Below, one piece after another: positions 42,472 to 49,815 of a stretch of 64,000 bases of DNA. A model generated the notes under the pieces. That model made no database searches. It was not told the DNA's origin and saw only the letters and a program-made list of their open reading frames with translations. This DNA comes from Guptibacillus hwajinpoensis (GTDB lineage Bacteria > Bacillota > Bacilli > Bacillales > Guptibacillaceae), in the NCBI RefSeq assembly GCF_001039475.1, contig NZ_LELK01000004.1:557055-621054 (forward strand). The letters run 5' to 3'. The position numbers and the translations under genes are program-made. Numbering within the stretch: the first letter of the stretch is position 1; every line of letters starts with the position of its first letter.

Positions 42472-42476
42472 CCCCC
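42451..42476. repeat. GTCAGGCAC-type palindrome overlapping the galE 3' end
   Basis: AGGGGTCAGG and CCTGACCCCC around TGCGTA. It supplies the codons for the C-terminal GQVRT and the TGA of galE. A second small hairpin follows (TGTCCCTCC and GGAGGACA, 42489-42507), as at two further sites downstream. Confidence 0.8.
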
Positions 42477-42513
42477 TCGAAAGACAGATGTCCCTCCACG
42501 GAGGACACCTAGG

Positions 42514-42540
42514 CCTGCTCTTTAATAGAGCGGGTTTTTT
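42514..42540 (+). terminator. Terminator between galE and the methyltransferase gene
   Basis: CCTGCTCT and AGAGCGGG (8 bp, one G:U) with a 5-nt loop, followed by TTTTTT. Confidence 0.82.
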
Positions 42541-42568
42541 GTTTAGGATGAGCTTCTTTTGTTATAAT
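42539..42568 (+). promoter_or_regulatory. Promoter of the methyltransferase gene
   Basis: TTGTTT (42539-42544), 18-bp spacer, perfect -10 TATAAT (42563-42568). The -35 overlaps the U-tract of the preceding terminator. Confidence 0.55.
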
Positions 42569-42618
42569 ACCTGCGATGGTATCAATAATTAAAAATAAAT
42601 CCCAAGGAGGTTTTGATT

Positions 42619-43185
42619 GTGGCTGGTAAACGGTTCAAACCTAGTAAGGCGGATCGACTTCTTGATCCTAAACGACGAGAGTTCATTTCACCTGAGCAAG
42701 TGATGACAGAGCTTGACGTAAAGGCAACGGATCATGTTGCTGATCTTGGAGCAGGAAATGGGTACTTTACATTGCCATTAGCTGAAGTAGTTGAAAAGGT
42801 ATATGCTGTTGATATTGAAAAGCAGATGTTAGATCTTCTTCGAAAGCGTGCATCTGAAACGGATGGAGCAGACAATATTGACTATGTTGTGAGTAGTCTT
42901 GAGCAAATTAACCTGCCTGATCGCGTAGCTGACAAAGCCATTGCGGCTTTTGTAATTCATGAAGTTCCCGATCTTACTAAAGCATTTCAAGAGTTTAAGC
43001 GAATCATTAAGCCAGGACAGAAGTTGCTCATTCTCGAATGGGAAGCCATTGAAATGGATATGGGTCCTCCGATTGAGGAACGGATATCTTCTGCGATGAT
43101 GAAGGAGATTTTTGTGGAGAATGGATTAGAACCAGTGGTTAAGCATTTCAATGAAGCCGTTTATGCGGTAGCGGCGACGGTTTAA
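42619..43185 (+). CDS. Class I SAM-dependent methyltransferase
   Basis: 188-residue Rossmann methyltransferase: motif I VADLGAGNGYFTLPLAEV, post-I YAVDIEKQMLDLL, motif IV-like KAIAAFVIHEVPDL, and LLILEWEAIEMDMGPP. GTG 42619 is chosen because AAGGAGG ends 8 nt before it; the ATT/TTG-led longer frame places the start only 2 nt from that site. The target is unknown. Stand-alone gene between a terminator/promoter and a terminator. Confidence 0.85.
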   Translation: MAGKRFKPSKADRLLDPKRREFISPEQVMTELDVKATDHVADLGAGNGYFTLPLAEVVEKVYAVDIEKQMLDLLRKRASETDGADNIDYVVSSLEQINLPDRVADKAIAAFVIHEVPDLTKAFQEFKRIIKPGQKLLILEWEAIEMDMGPPIEERISSAMMKEIFVENGLEPVVKHFNEAVYAVAATV

Positions 43186-43205
43186 AAGGGGAGTGAGAGG
43201 GGCAG

Positions 43206-43233
43206 AGGGGGTCAGGCACGTGCCTGACCCCCT
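43206..43233. repeat. GTCAGGCAC-type palindrome after the methyltransferase gene
   Basis: AGGGGGTCAGG-CACGTG-CCTGACCCCCT, perfect arms of at least 11 bp. It is followed by GTCC..GGAC (about 43250-43263), the same two-hairpin arrangement as at 42451. Confidence 0.82.
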
Positions 43234-43275
43234 CCAAATACAAGTGTCCTCCCACTGTGGACATTCTCAAACATA

Positions 43276-43308
43276 AACACTTTCTTCTTAGGAAGAGGGT
43301 GTTTTTTA
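43276..43308 (+). terminator. Terminator upstream of the galactoside regulon
   Basis: AACACTTTCTTC and GAAGAGGGTGTT pair over 12 bp with two G:U pairs, loop of 4 nt, then TTTTTAT. Confidence 0.8.
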
Positions 43309-43353
43309 TGTAAAGAAAATAAAAAACATTGTGCAATAAAAAGTAAAAATTAT

Positions 43354-43395
43354 AGTAAATATTTACTTGACTATCTTTCGAATGTCACTTAATCT
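43354..43395 (+). promoter_or_regulatory. Promoter and palindromic operator of the first sugar-binding gene
   Basis: Perfect 14-bp palindrome AGTAAATATTTACT (43354-43367) directly abutting -35 TTGACT (43367-43372); 17-bp spacer; -10 TAATCT (43390-43395). The same arrangement recurs before the paralogous gene at 44896. It is a likely target of the LacI-type regulator encoded at 52272. Confidence 0.72.
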
Positions 43396-43402
43396 AAATT
43401 TA

Positions 43403-43416
43403 TGTATACGCTTTCA
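43403..43416 (+). promoter_or_regulatory. cre-like site (CcpA) at the first sugar-binding promoter
   Basis: TGTATACGCTTTCA matches the catabolite-responsive element TGNAANCGNWNNCW with one mismatch. It lies at about the transcription start, a repressing position. Confidence 0.65.
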
Positions 43417-43463
43417 TTAAGTTTTTTCGCAAGTTGTGTAGTAAACAAATTGGAGGGGTAAAT

Positions 43464-44750
43464 TTGAAAAAGGTAGCGGGTCGTATTAGTTTAATGCTTA
43501 TTTTAATTCTCGTTCTTGGGGCATGTTCAAGTTCTGACAGCTCAAGTGAAGGATCTGCAGGAGACGGCGAAGGCAATAAAGTAACGGCATGGGCGTGGAA
43601 CATTAACGTACCAGTGCTTGAGGAAGCAGCTAAGAAATTTAAGGAAGAGAATCCTGATTTCGAACTAGAGGTTGTGGAACTCGGACGTGAAGATGTTTAC
43701 TCGAAATTAACAACTGGTCTTCAAGCCGGTGGAAAAGGGTTACCTGATATCATCCTTGTAGAGGACGATCGTGTGCAAGGGTATATGGAAACATTTCCGG
43801 ATGCATTTGTGAATGTATCGGATATGGGGTTTGATGAGAGTAAAAGTAGCTTTCCTACGTATAAAACAGATCTCCTTTCAAAAGATGGTGCGATGTATGG
43901 CTTCCCATTTGACGGTGGACCAACAGGTGTATTCTACCGCACCGACTATTTTGAAGAAGCAGGGGTAAACCCTGATGAGATCAAGACGTGGGATGACTTT
44001 ATAGAAGCAGGTAAAAAGATCAAAGATGCAACGGGTAAAGCGATGCTTGGTCTTGATTTGAATGGTGATGATGGACTGTATCGTATGATGATGACGCAGC
44101 AGGGAACGTTTTATTTTGATGATGAGAAAAATGTGAACTTTACGTCTGAAGAGTCAAAGCAGGCGTCTGAAAAAGTGAAAATGATGAAAGAAGCTGGACT
44201 TGTGAAAGATACGGTTGGTTGGGATGCATGGATAAGTGCGATGGCTCAAGGTGAAGTGGCAACTGCACCATCTGGAGCATGGTTGAGTGGATCTATTACT
44301 CAACAGGCGAAAGATACAGAAGGAAACTGGGGTGTGTTCAAGCTACCAGCATTTGAAGAAGATGGAAACAGAGCATCAAATCTTGGTGGAAGTAATTATG
44401 TAATTACGAGTGCGAGCAACAATCAGGACATGGCGTACGATTTCATGGAGTTCTTCTCAACAAATGATGACGTACAGTTAACTGCTATGGATAACGGTTT
44501 GTTCCCAACGTTGAACACGATTTATGAGAATGAAGCATTCACAAAAGAAGTTTCGTTCTTTAGTAATCAACCGATTTGGGAGCTGTTTGCAAGTGAAATG
44601 AACGATATTCCTTCTGTTAACTTTACTGGCAACTATGCGATTGCGAGCGATGAGTCGATCAAAGCACAATCTGAAATTATGAATGATCAGAAATCGATTG
44701 AAGAAGCGTATAAAGCAGCGGAAGATCGGTTGAAGAATCGGATTCAATAG
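43464..44750 (+). CDS. ABC galactoside-binding lipoprotein, paralog 1
   Basis: 428-residue family 1 solute-binding protein with lipobox VLGAC. Key stretches: KVTAWAWNINVPVLEEAAKKF, DVYSKLTTGLQAGGKGLPDI, YGFPFDGGPTGVFYRTDYF, LDLNGDDGLYRMMM and VGWDAWISAMAQGEVATAPSG. TTG 43464 is the start (GGAGGGG 5 nt upstream); alignment with the paralog, which starts ATGAAAAAGGTA, confirms it. It is followed by its own terminator. The protein is closely similar to the one at 45004, so the two arose by tandem duplication. Galacto-oligosaccharides are the likely ligand from the operon content. Confidence 0.9.
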   Translation: MKKVAGRISLMLILILVLGACSSSDSSSEGSAGDGEGNKVTAWAWNINVPVLEEAAKKFKEENPDFELEVVELGREDVYSKLTTGLQAGGKGLPDIILVEDDRVQGYMETFPDAFVNVSDMGFDESKSSFPTYKTDLLSKDGAMYGFPFDGGPTGVFYRTDYFEEAGVNPDEIKTWDDFIEAGKKIKDATGKAMLGLDLNGDDGLYRMMMTQQGTFYFDDEKNVNFTSEESKQASEKVKMMKEAGLVKDTVGWDAWISAMAQGEVATAPSGAWLSGSITQQAKDTEGNWGVFKLPAFEEDGNRASNLGGSNYVITSASNNQDMAYDFMEFFSTNDDVQLTAMDNGLFPTLNTIYENEAFTKEVSFFSNQPIWELFASEMNDIPSVNFTGNYAIASDESIKAQSEIMNDQKSIEEAYKAAEDRLKNRIQ

Positions 44751-44756
44751 TGAAAA

Positions 44757-44784
44757 GGGTGGGCAGGTACGTGCCTGACCCCCT
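44757..44784. repeat. GTCAGGCAC-type palindrome, degenerate copy
   Basis: GGGTGGGCAGGTACGTGCC and then TGACCCCCT. The left arm has lost bases. It is followed by a perfect GTGTCC..GGACAC terminator at 44802, the third two-hairpin composite. A further GGGGTCAGA..GGTCAGACCCC variant lies at 44846-44871. Confidence 0.7.
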
Positions 44785-44801
44785 ATAAAGACAAAATGGG
44801 G

Positions 44802-44836
44802 AAAGTGTCCATCATAGGTGGACACTTTCTTCTTTT
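44802..44836 (+). terminator. Terminator after binding-protein paralog 1
   Basis: AAAGTGTCCA and TGGACACTTT, perfect 10-bp stem, 7-nt loop, then CTTCTTTTT. Confidence 0.88.
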
Positions 44837-44895
44837 TATAAGCAGGGGGTCAGAGAGGGGTCAGACCCCATTAGTAAAAACTCTAGTAAACTTTT

Positions 44896-44937
44896 AGTAA
44901 ACATTTACTTGACTATGTTTACCCCTTCTACTATTCT
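44896..44937 (+). promoter_or_regulatory. Promoter and operator of the second sugar-binding gene / importer operon
   Basis: AGTAAACATTTACT (44896-44909; 6 of 7 arm positions pair), -35 TTGACT (44909-44914), 17-bp spacer, -10 TATTCT (44932-44937). Extra TAGTAAAC half-sites occur just upstream (44884) and near 44979. Same geometry as at 43354. Confidence 0.72.
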
Positions 44938-44943
44938 AATATG

Positions 44944-44957
44944 TGTAGGCGCTTTCA
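44944..44957 (+). promoter_or_regulatory. cre-like site (CcpA) at the second sugar-binding promoter
   Basis: TGTAGGCGCTTTCA matches the cre consensus with one mismatch; the right half CGCTTTCA is perfect. Located just after the -10. Confidence 0.7.
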
Positions 44958-45003
44958 ATAAGCGCATCAATGATCGTTTAGTAAACAAATGGAGGGGTAG
45001 TCG

Positions 45004-46275
45004 ATGAAAAAGGTAACGGGTCTTGTTAGTATGCTACTTGTTTTGAGTATGTTTCTTGCGGCTTGTGGAAATAGCGAAACTGGCGGTGAAGCAGGAGATA
45101 GCAATAAAGTAACGGCTTGGGCTTGGAACATTAACGTACCAGTTCTCGAAGAAGCGGCTAAGAAATTTAAAGAAGAAAATCCTGATTTTGAACTAGAAGT
45201 TGTTGAAATGGGAACTGACGATGTTTATTCCAAATTAACAACAGGACTTCAAGCTGGCGGTAAAGGATTACCTGATATCGTTCTTGTTGAAGACGATCGT
45301 GTTCAAGGTTATATGAATGCGTTTCCAGATGCTTTTGTAAACGTTTCAGATAAAGGATTCGATGAGATGAAAGATAGCTTCCCGTCTTATAAGACAGAGC
45401 TTCTTTCAAAAGACGGCGCAATGTATGGCTTCCCGTTTGATGGTGGACCAACAGGCGTTTTCTACCGCACAGACATTTTTGAAGAAGCGGGTGTAAAGGC
45501 AGAAGACATTAAGACGTGGGATGACTACATCGAAGCTGGTAAAACAATTAAAGAAAAAACGGACAAAGCGATGATTGGTCTTGATCTTAACGGTGATGAC
45601 GGTCTTTATCGCATGATGTTAAATCAGCAAGGCACGTTCTACTTTAACGAAGACAAAGATGTTGCGCTAACATCTGAAGAATCAAAGCAAGCGATGGAAG
45701 TTCAACAAACGCTTAATGAAGAAGGCCTTGTGAAGGAAACGGTAGGTTGGGACGCATGGATTAGCGCTATGGTAGGAGGCGATGTTGCAACTGCTCCGTC
45801 TGGTGCTTGGCTATATGGTTCTATCACGCAACAAGGGAAAGACACTTCTGGTAACTGGGGAATGATTCAACTTCCTGCATTTGAAGAAGGCGGAAATCGC
45901 GCTTCCAACCTTGGTGGAAGTAACTATATGATACCGAGTGCAAGTGCTAATGCAGATCTTGCTTATGATTTCATGGAATTCTTCTCAACGAATGAAGATG
46001 TTCAACTAAGCGCAATGGAAGGTGGGTTATTCCCTTCTCTTAACACGATTTATGACAACGAAGCTTTCACGAAAGAAGTTGAGTTCTTTAACAATCAGCC
46101 AATCTGGAATCTGCTTGCTAGCGAAATGGAAAACATTCCGGCAGTGAATTATACAGGTGATTATGCTGTTGCAAAAGATGAAGCTGTGAAAGCACAGTCT
46201 GAAATTGCGAACGGTAAAGCCATTGACGAGGCGTTGAAAGCATCAGAAGAACGTTTGAAAAACCGTATTCAATAA
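45004..46275 (+). CDS. ABC galactoside-binding lipoprotein, paralog 2
   Basis: 423 residues, lipobox LAAC (Cys22 region FLAACGNSE). Long stretches are identical to paralog 1, e.g. VTAWAWNINVPVLEEAAKKF, GLQAGGKGLPDI, FDGGPTGVFYRTD and GLDLNGDDGLYRMM. The most different parts are the signal peptide and scattered surface positions. It leads the operon with the two permeases and the glycosidases. GGAGGGG precedes ATG 45004. It should deliver galactose-containing oligosaccharides to the importer. Confidence 0.93.
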   Translation: MKKVTGLVSMLLVLSMFLAACGNSETGGEAGDSNKVTAWAWNINVPVLEEAAKKFKEENPDFELEVVEMGTDDVYSKLTTGLQAGGKGLPDIVLVEDDRVQGYMNAFPDAFVNVSDKGFDEMKDSFPSYKTELLSKDGAMYGFPFDGGPTGVFYRTDIFEEAGVKAEDIKTWDDYIEAGKTIKEKTDKAMIGLDLNGDDGLYRMMLNQQGTFYFNEDKDVALTSEESKQAMEVQQTLNEEGLVKETVGWDAWISAMVGGDVATAPSGAWLYGSITQQGKDTSGNWGMIQLPAFEEGGNRASNLGGSNYMIPSASANADLAYDFMEFFSTNEDVQLSAMEGGLFPSLNTIYDNEAFTKEVEFFNNQPIWNLLASEMENIPAVNYTGDYAVAKDEAVKAQSEIANGKAIDEALKASEERLKNRIQ

Positions 46276-46335
46276 GTACTGAAATCATTAGGGGTTGATT
46301 CGCGTCAACCCCTTTCATGTTAAGGAGGGGTATTA

Positions 46336-47187
46336 ATGAATAAAGCGAAAACATTTCCTTATTTCTTCGCAGCTCCGGCCATTCTATTGTTCCTTGCGTT
46401 TACTGTTTATCCTATTATCGCTTCGTTTGTTCTAAGTTTTCAGGAGCGTGTTGGTGGAGAGTACGTCTTCGCAGGATTGAAGAACTATACGCGTCTTTGG
46501 AACGACGATATTTTCTGGACAGCTATGCAGAACACATTCATTATTTTTGTCGTACAAGTGCCGATTATGATTATTCTAGCGATGGTGCTTGCTAATGTCT
46601 TAAACAACCAGTTACTTAAGCTCAAAGGCTTTTTCCGAGTATCATTCTTCCTTCCAGCCGTTACTTCTCTCGTTGCATATTCGATTCTTTTCTCAATCAT
46701 GCTTCAAGAGGAAGGAATTATTAACACGGCGCTAAGTTACATTGGCATTACGGCTATCCCATGGTTATCTGATCCATTTTGGGCGAAGGCTTCGATTATT
46801 ATCGCCATGACTTGGAGATGGACAGGGTACAACATGGTTATTTTCCTTGCAGCTCTTCAAAACATTCCAGAAGATTTATATGAAGCAGCTTCGCTTGATG
46901 GAGCAAACAAGTTTAAGCAATTTTTCTATATTACTGTTCCTCAGCTTAAGCCGGTTATTCTATTTGCAGGGATCCTATCAACGATCGGGACACTGCAGCT
47001 TTTCGACGAACCGTTTAACTTAACTGGTGGTGGCCCGGCCGATTCGACTATGACTCTTGGACTTTATATCTATCAAAGTGGATTTGAATACTTCGATTTT
47101 GGCTACGCTTCCGCCATTGCATACGCGGTTGTCGTGATGGTTGGTATTCTCTCCATTATCCAATTCAAGATAGCAGGTGATGATTAA
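46336..47187 (+). CDS. ABC sugar importer permease (CUT1, MalF/LacF type)
   Basis: 283 residues with six transmembrane segments. The EAA loop reads DLYEAASLDGANKFKQFFYITVPQL and the substrate-channel helix ends GGGPADSTMTLGLYIYQSGF, typical of LacF/MsmF-like subunits. AAGGAGGGG precedes ATG 46336. It overlaps the next permease gene by one base (TAATG). Confidence 0.93.
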   Translation: MNKAKTFPYFFAAPAILLFLAFTVYPIIASFVLSFQERVGGEYVFAGLKNYTRLWNDDIFWTAMQNTFIIFVVQVPIMIILAMVLANVLNNQLLKLKGFFRVSFFLPAVTSLVAYSILFSIMLQEEGIINTALSYIGITAIPWLSDPFWAKASIIIAMTWRWTGYNMVIFLAALQNIPEDLYEAASLDGANKFKQFFYITVPQLKPVILFAGILSTIGTLQLFDEPFNLTGGGPADSTMTLGLYIYQSGFEYFDFGYASAIAYAVVVMVGILSIIQFKIAGDD

Positions 47188-48086
47188 TGGCTAAGAACCT
47201 AGAGGTAATTGAACAGTCTACGAATGAACTCACGCTTGCTGAGAGGCAGCAGAAGAAGCCGAAGAAAACGAAAAAGAAGTTAAAAGCAGTATGGATGTAC
47301 ACGCTTCTAAGTATTTTCCTTGTGGTGTCGATCTTCCCATTCTATTGGATGTTTATCGGGGCAACGAACGACTCAAGTAAAATGTTTACGAACCCGCCGA
47401 CGCTTTTACCTGGCGATCAGTTTATGACAAATCTAACAAATTTAAATGAATCGATCGGGATTTTCAGAGTTCTATTTAACTCTCTATTCGTATCAGGACT
47501 CTACGTTGTTATTGCTCTTGCCGTTTGTGCGAGCGCAGCTTACGTTCTAGCGAAATACAATTTCAAAGGGAAAAAATTCATTTTCACAGCGTTCTTGTTG
47601 TCCATGATGATTCCTTATCAAGCAACATTAATTCCGCTTTTCCAAATGATGTCTGATTTCAATCTACTAAACACTTATTTCGCGGTTATCGCTCCGCAAC
47701 TTTGTTTCCCGTTCGCGATCTTCCTATTAAGACAGAACTTCCTAGCTTTCCCAACAGAGCTTATGGAGTCAGCGCGTCTTGACGGTGCGAGCGAAACACG
47801 CATCTTTATTTCAATCGTAATTCCATCCATGCGACCGGCATTAGCTGCGGCGTCGATCTTCCTATTCATGACACAGTGGAACAACTTCATGTGGCCGCTT
47901 GTTGTTTTGAATACGAATGACATGTACACATTCCCGGTTGCACTATCTAGCTTAATGGGACTATCTTATATCGATTATGGGCAAGTGATGATGGGCGTTA
48001 CACTCGCAACTGTTCCGATCATTGCATTCTTCTTAACACTACAAAAACAATTCATTTCAGGTATGCTCGGAAGCGCTTTGAAATAG
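47187..48086 (+). CDS. ABC sugar importer permease (CUT1, MalG/LacG type)
   Basis: 299 residues. A Lys-rich cytosolic N-terminus (QQKKPKKTKKKLK) precedes six transmembrane segments. EAA loop ELMESARLDGASETRIFISIVIPSM, C-terminal LQKQFISGMLGSALK. No ATPase gene follows, so a shared MsmX-type ATPase is expected. The next gene encodes a GH35 enzyme 12 nt downstream. Confidence 0.93.
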   Translation: MAKNLEVIEQSTNELTLAERQQKKPKKTKKKLKAVWMYTLLSIFLVVSIFPFYWMFIGATNDSSKMFTNPPTLLPGDQFMTNLTNLNESIGIFRVLFNSLFVSGLYVVIALAVCASAAYVLAKYNFKGKKFIFTAFLLSMMIPYQATLIPLFQMMSDFNLLNTYFAVIAPQLCFPFAIFLLRQNFLAFPTELMESARLDGASETRIFISIVIPSMRPALAAASIFLFMTQWNNFMWPLVVLNTNDMYTFPVALSSLMGLSYIDYGQVMMGVTLATVPIIAFFLTLQKQFISGMLGSALK

Positions 48087-48098
48087 GAGGAGGCTGTT

Positions 48099-49802
48099 AT
48101 GCTGAAAGCGAGAGGGAGCCAATTTTATTTAAACGACGAACCTTTTCAGATTCTTTCAGGAGGTCTCCATTACTTCAGGGTTGTTCCGGAGTACTGGAGA
48201 GATCGTCTTCAAAAGCTGAAGGCCCTTGGATTGAATACGGTAGAAACGTATATCCCATGGAACTTTCATGAACCGAAGAAAGGTCAGTTTCATTTTGAAG
48301 GAATGGCTGATGTGGAACGATTCATAGCTGAAGCACAGGCTCTTGGACTTTATGTTATTCTTCGTCCTTCTCCATATATTTGCGCAGAGTGGGAAATGGG
48401 TGGCCTTCCTTCCTGGCTACTAAAAGAAGATGATATGGCCCTTCGCTGTAGCCACCCAGCTTTTCTGAAGCATGTGGAAGACTATTTTGATGAGCTTCTA
48501 CCACGATTGAAGCCTTACTTATTACAAAATGGCGGACCCGTTATTGCGTTTCAAATCGAGAATGAATACGGGGCATATGGAAACGATCAGAACTATCTCA
48601 CTTTTCATAAAGAACAATATGAGAAGCTTGGCATTGAGACGTTCTTTTTCACATCTGACGGTCCTGATTTCATTAAGCAAGGTTCAATGGATAACGTCGT
48701 AACAACGCTGAATTTCGGTTCACGACCTGAAGAAGCTTTTGCGGCACTTGAAGAGATGAAGCCTAATTCACCGAAAATGGTTGCCGAATTCTGGATTGGG
48801 TGGTTTGACCACTGGAGCGGTGAGCATCATACGCGTGACCCGAAGGAAGCATCAGAAGTGTTCCAGAAGTTAATGGACATGGGTGCATCGGTGAATTTCT
48901 ACATGTTTCACGGTGGGACGAATTTTGGCTTCTATAACGGCGCCAATCATTATGAAAAATATGCACCAACGATTACAAGCTACGACTATGATTCCCTCCT
49001 AACAGAGTGGGGCGATGTGACAAAGAAGTACCTCGCCATGGCGGACGTATTAAAAAGCGAGACAAATGTTACTAAAGTTGAGACGGAGAGCTATGGAGAA
49101 GTAACGCTTACTGAGAGTGCGAGTCTATTCGATGTTCTGCGAGAAGTAGGCCATAACGTTCAGCACATCACACCACTTAGCATGGAGAAGCTCGATCAGA
49201 ACTTTGGTTACACGCTATATCGCACGACGGTTAACGACACAGGAACGTTTGAACTTGATACAACGCCAATCCGTGATCGGGCCTTCATTTACGTGAATGG
49301 AAAGCACGAAGGGACGGTTTCCGTGAATGATGATCGAAAATCTGTTTCTCTCCACTTTCCTAACGAAACGAATACGCTTGAAATTCTTGTTGAAAACCTT
49401 GGAAGAGTTAATTATGGCAAGCATTTATCTGATCAGAAGGGGATTGTTAGCAATCTCTGGCTTAACGATCAGTACTGGTTTAACTGGGAAATGGTAAGCA
49501 TTGAAGGCGATGTGCTACCGACCACGTTCTCAGCTGGTGAGCGATATCCAAAGTATTTGAAAGGAACATTCCAGGCGAATGCTTGTTGTGATACGTTCGT
49601 TGATTTAGAAGGATTTACGAAAGGGAATGTTTATATTAATGGATTTAACCTTGGTAGGTACTGGCAGACGATGGGGCCGCAGCAGCGTCTTTACGTGCCT
49701 GGACCTCTTCTACATGAAGGGGAGAATGAGCTTGTTGTTCTTGAGTTAGAAGAACATACTGCAAGCAGTGTAACGTTAACGAACGAACCTAAACTCGGAT
49801 AA
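48099..49802 (+). CDS. Beta-galactosidase, GH35
   Basis: 567-residue glycoside hydrolase family 35 enzyme without a signal peptide, so cytoplasmic. Motifs: GGLHYFRVVPEYWRDRL, PYICAEWEMGGLPSWLL, QIENEYGAYG with the acid/base Glu156, and VAEFWIGWFDHWSGEHHT with the nucleophile Glu230. C-terminal beta-domains (GFNLGRYWQTMGPQQRLYVP) are typical of bacterial GH35. It should release terminal beta-galactose from imported oligosaccharides. GGAGGAGG precedes ATG 48099. Confidence 0.94.
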   Translation: MLKARGSQFYLNDEPFQILSGGLHYFRVVPEYWRDRLQKLKALGLNTVETYIPWNFHEPKKGQFHFEGMADVERFIAEAQALGLYVILRPSPYICAEWEMGGLPSWLLKEDDMALRCSHPAFLKHVEDYFDELLPRLKPYLLQNGGPVIAFQIENEYGAYGNDQNYLTFHKEQYEKLGIETFFFTSDGPDFIKQGSMDNVVTTLNFGSRPEEAFAALEEMKPNSPKMVAEFWIGWFDHWSGEHHTRDPKEASEVFQKLMDMGASVNFYMFHGGTNFGFYNGANHYEKYAPTITSYDYDSLLTEWGDVTKKYLAMADVLKSETNVTKVETESYGEVTLTESASLFDVLREVGHNVQHITPLSMEKLDQNFGYTLYRTTVNDTGTFELDTTPIRDRAFIYVNGKHEGTVSVNDDRKSVSLHFPNETNTLEILVENLGRVNYGKHLSDQKGIVSNLWLNDQYWFNWEMVSIEGDVLPTTFSAGERYPKYLKGTFQANACCDTFVDLEGFTKGNVYINGFNLGRYWQTMGPQQRLYVPGPLLHEGENELVVLELEEHTASSVTLTNEPKLG

Positions 49803-49815
49803 AGGATCGATGGTA

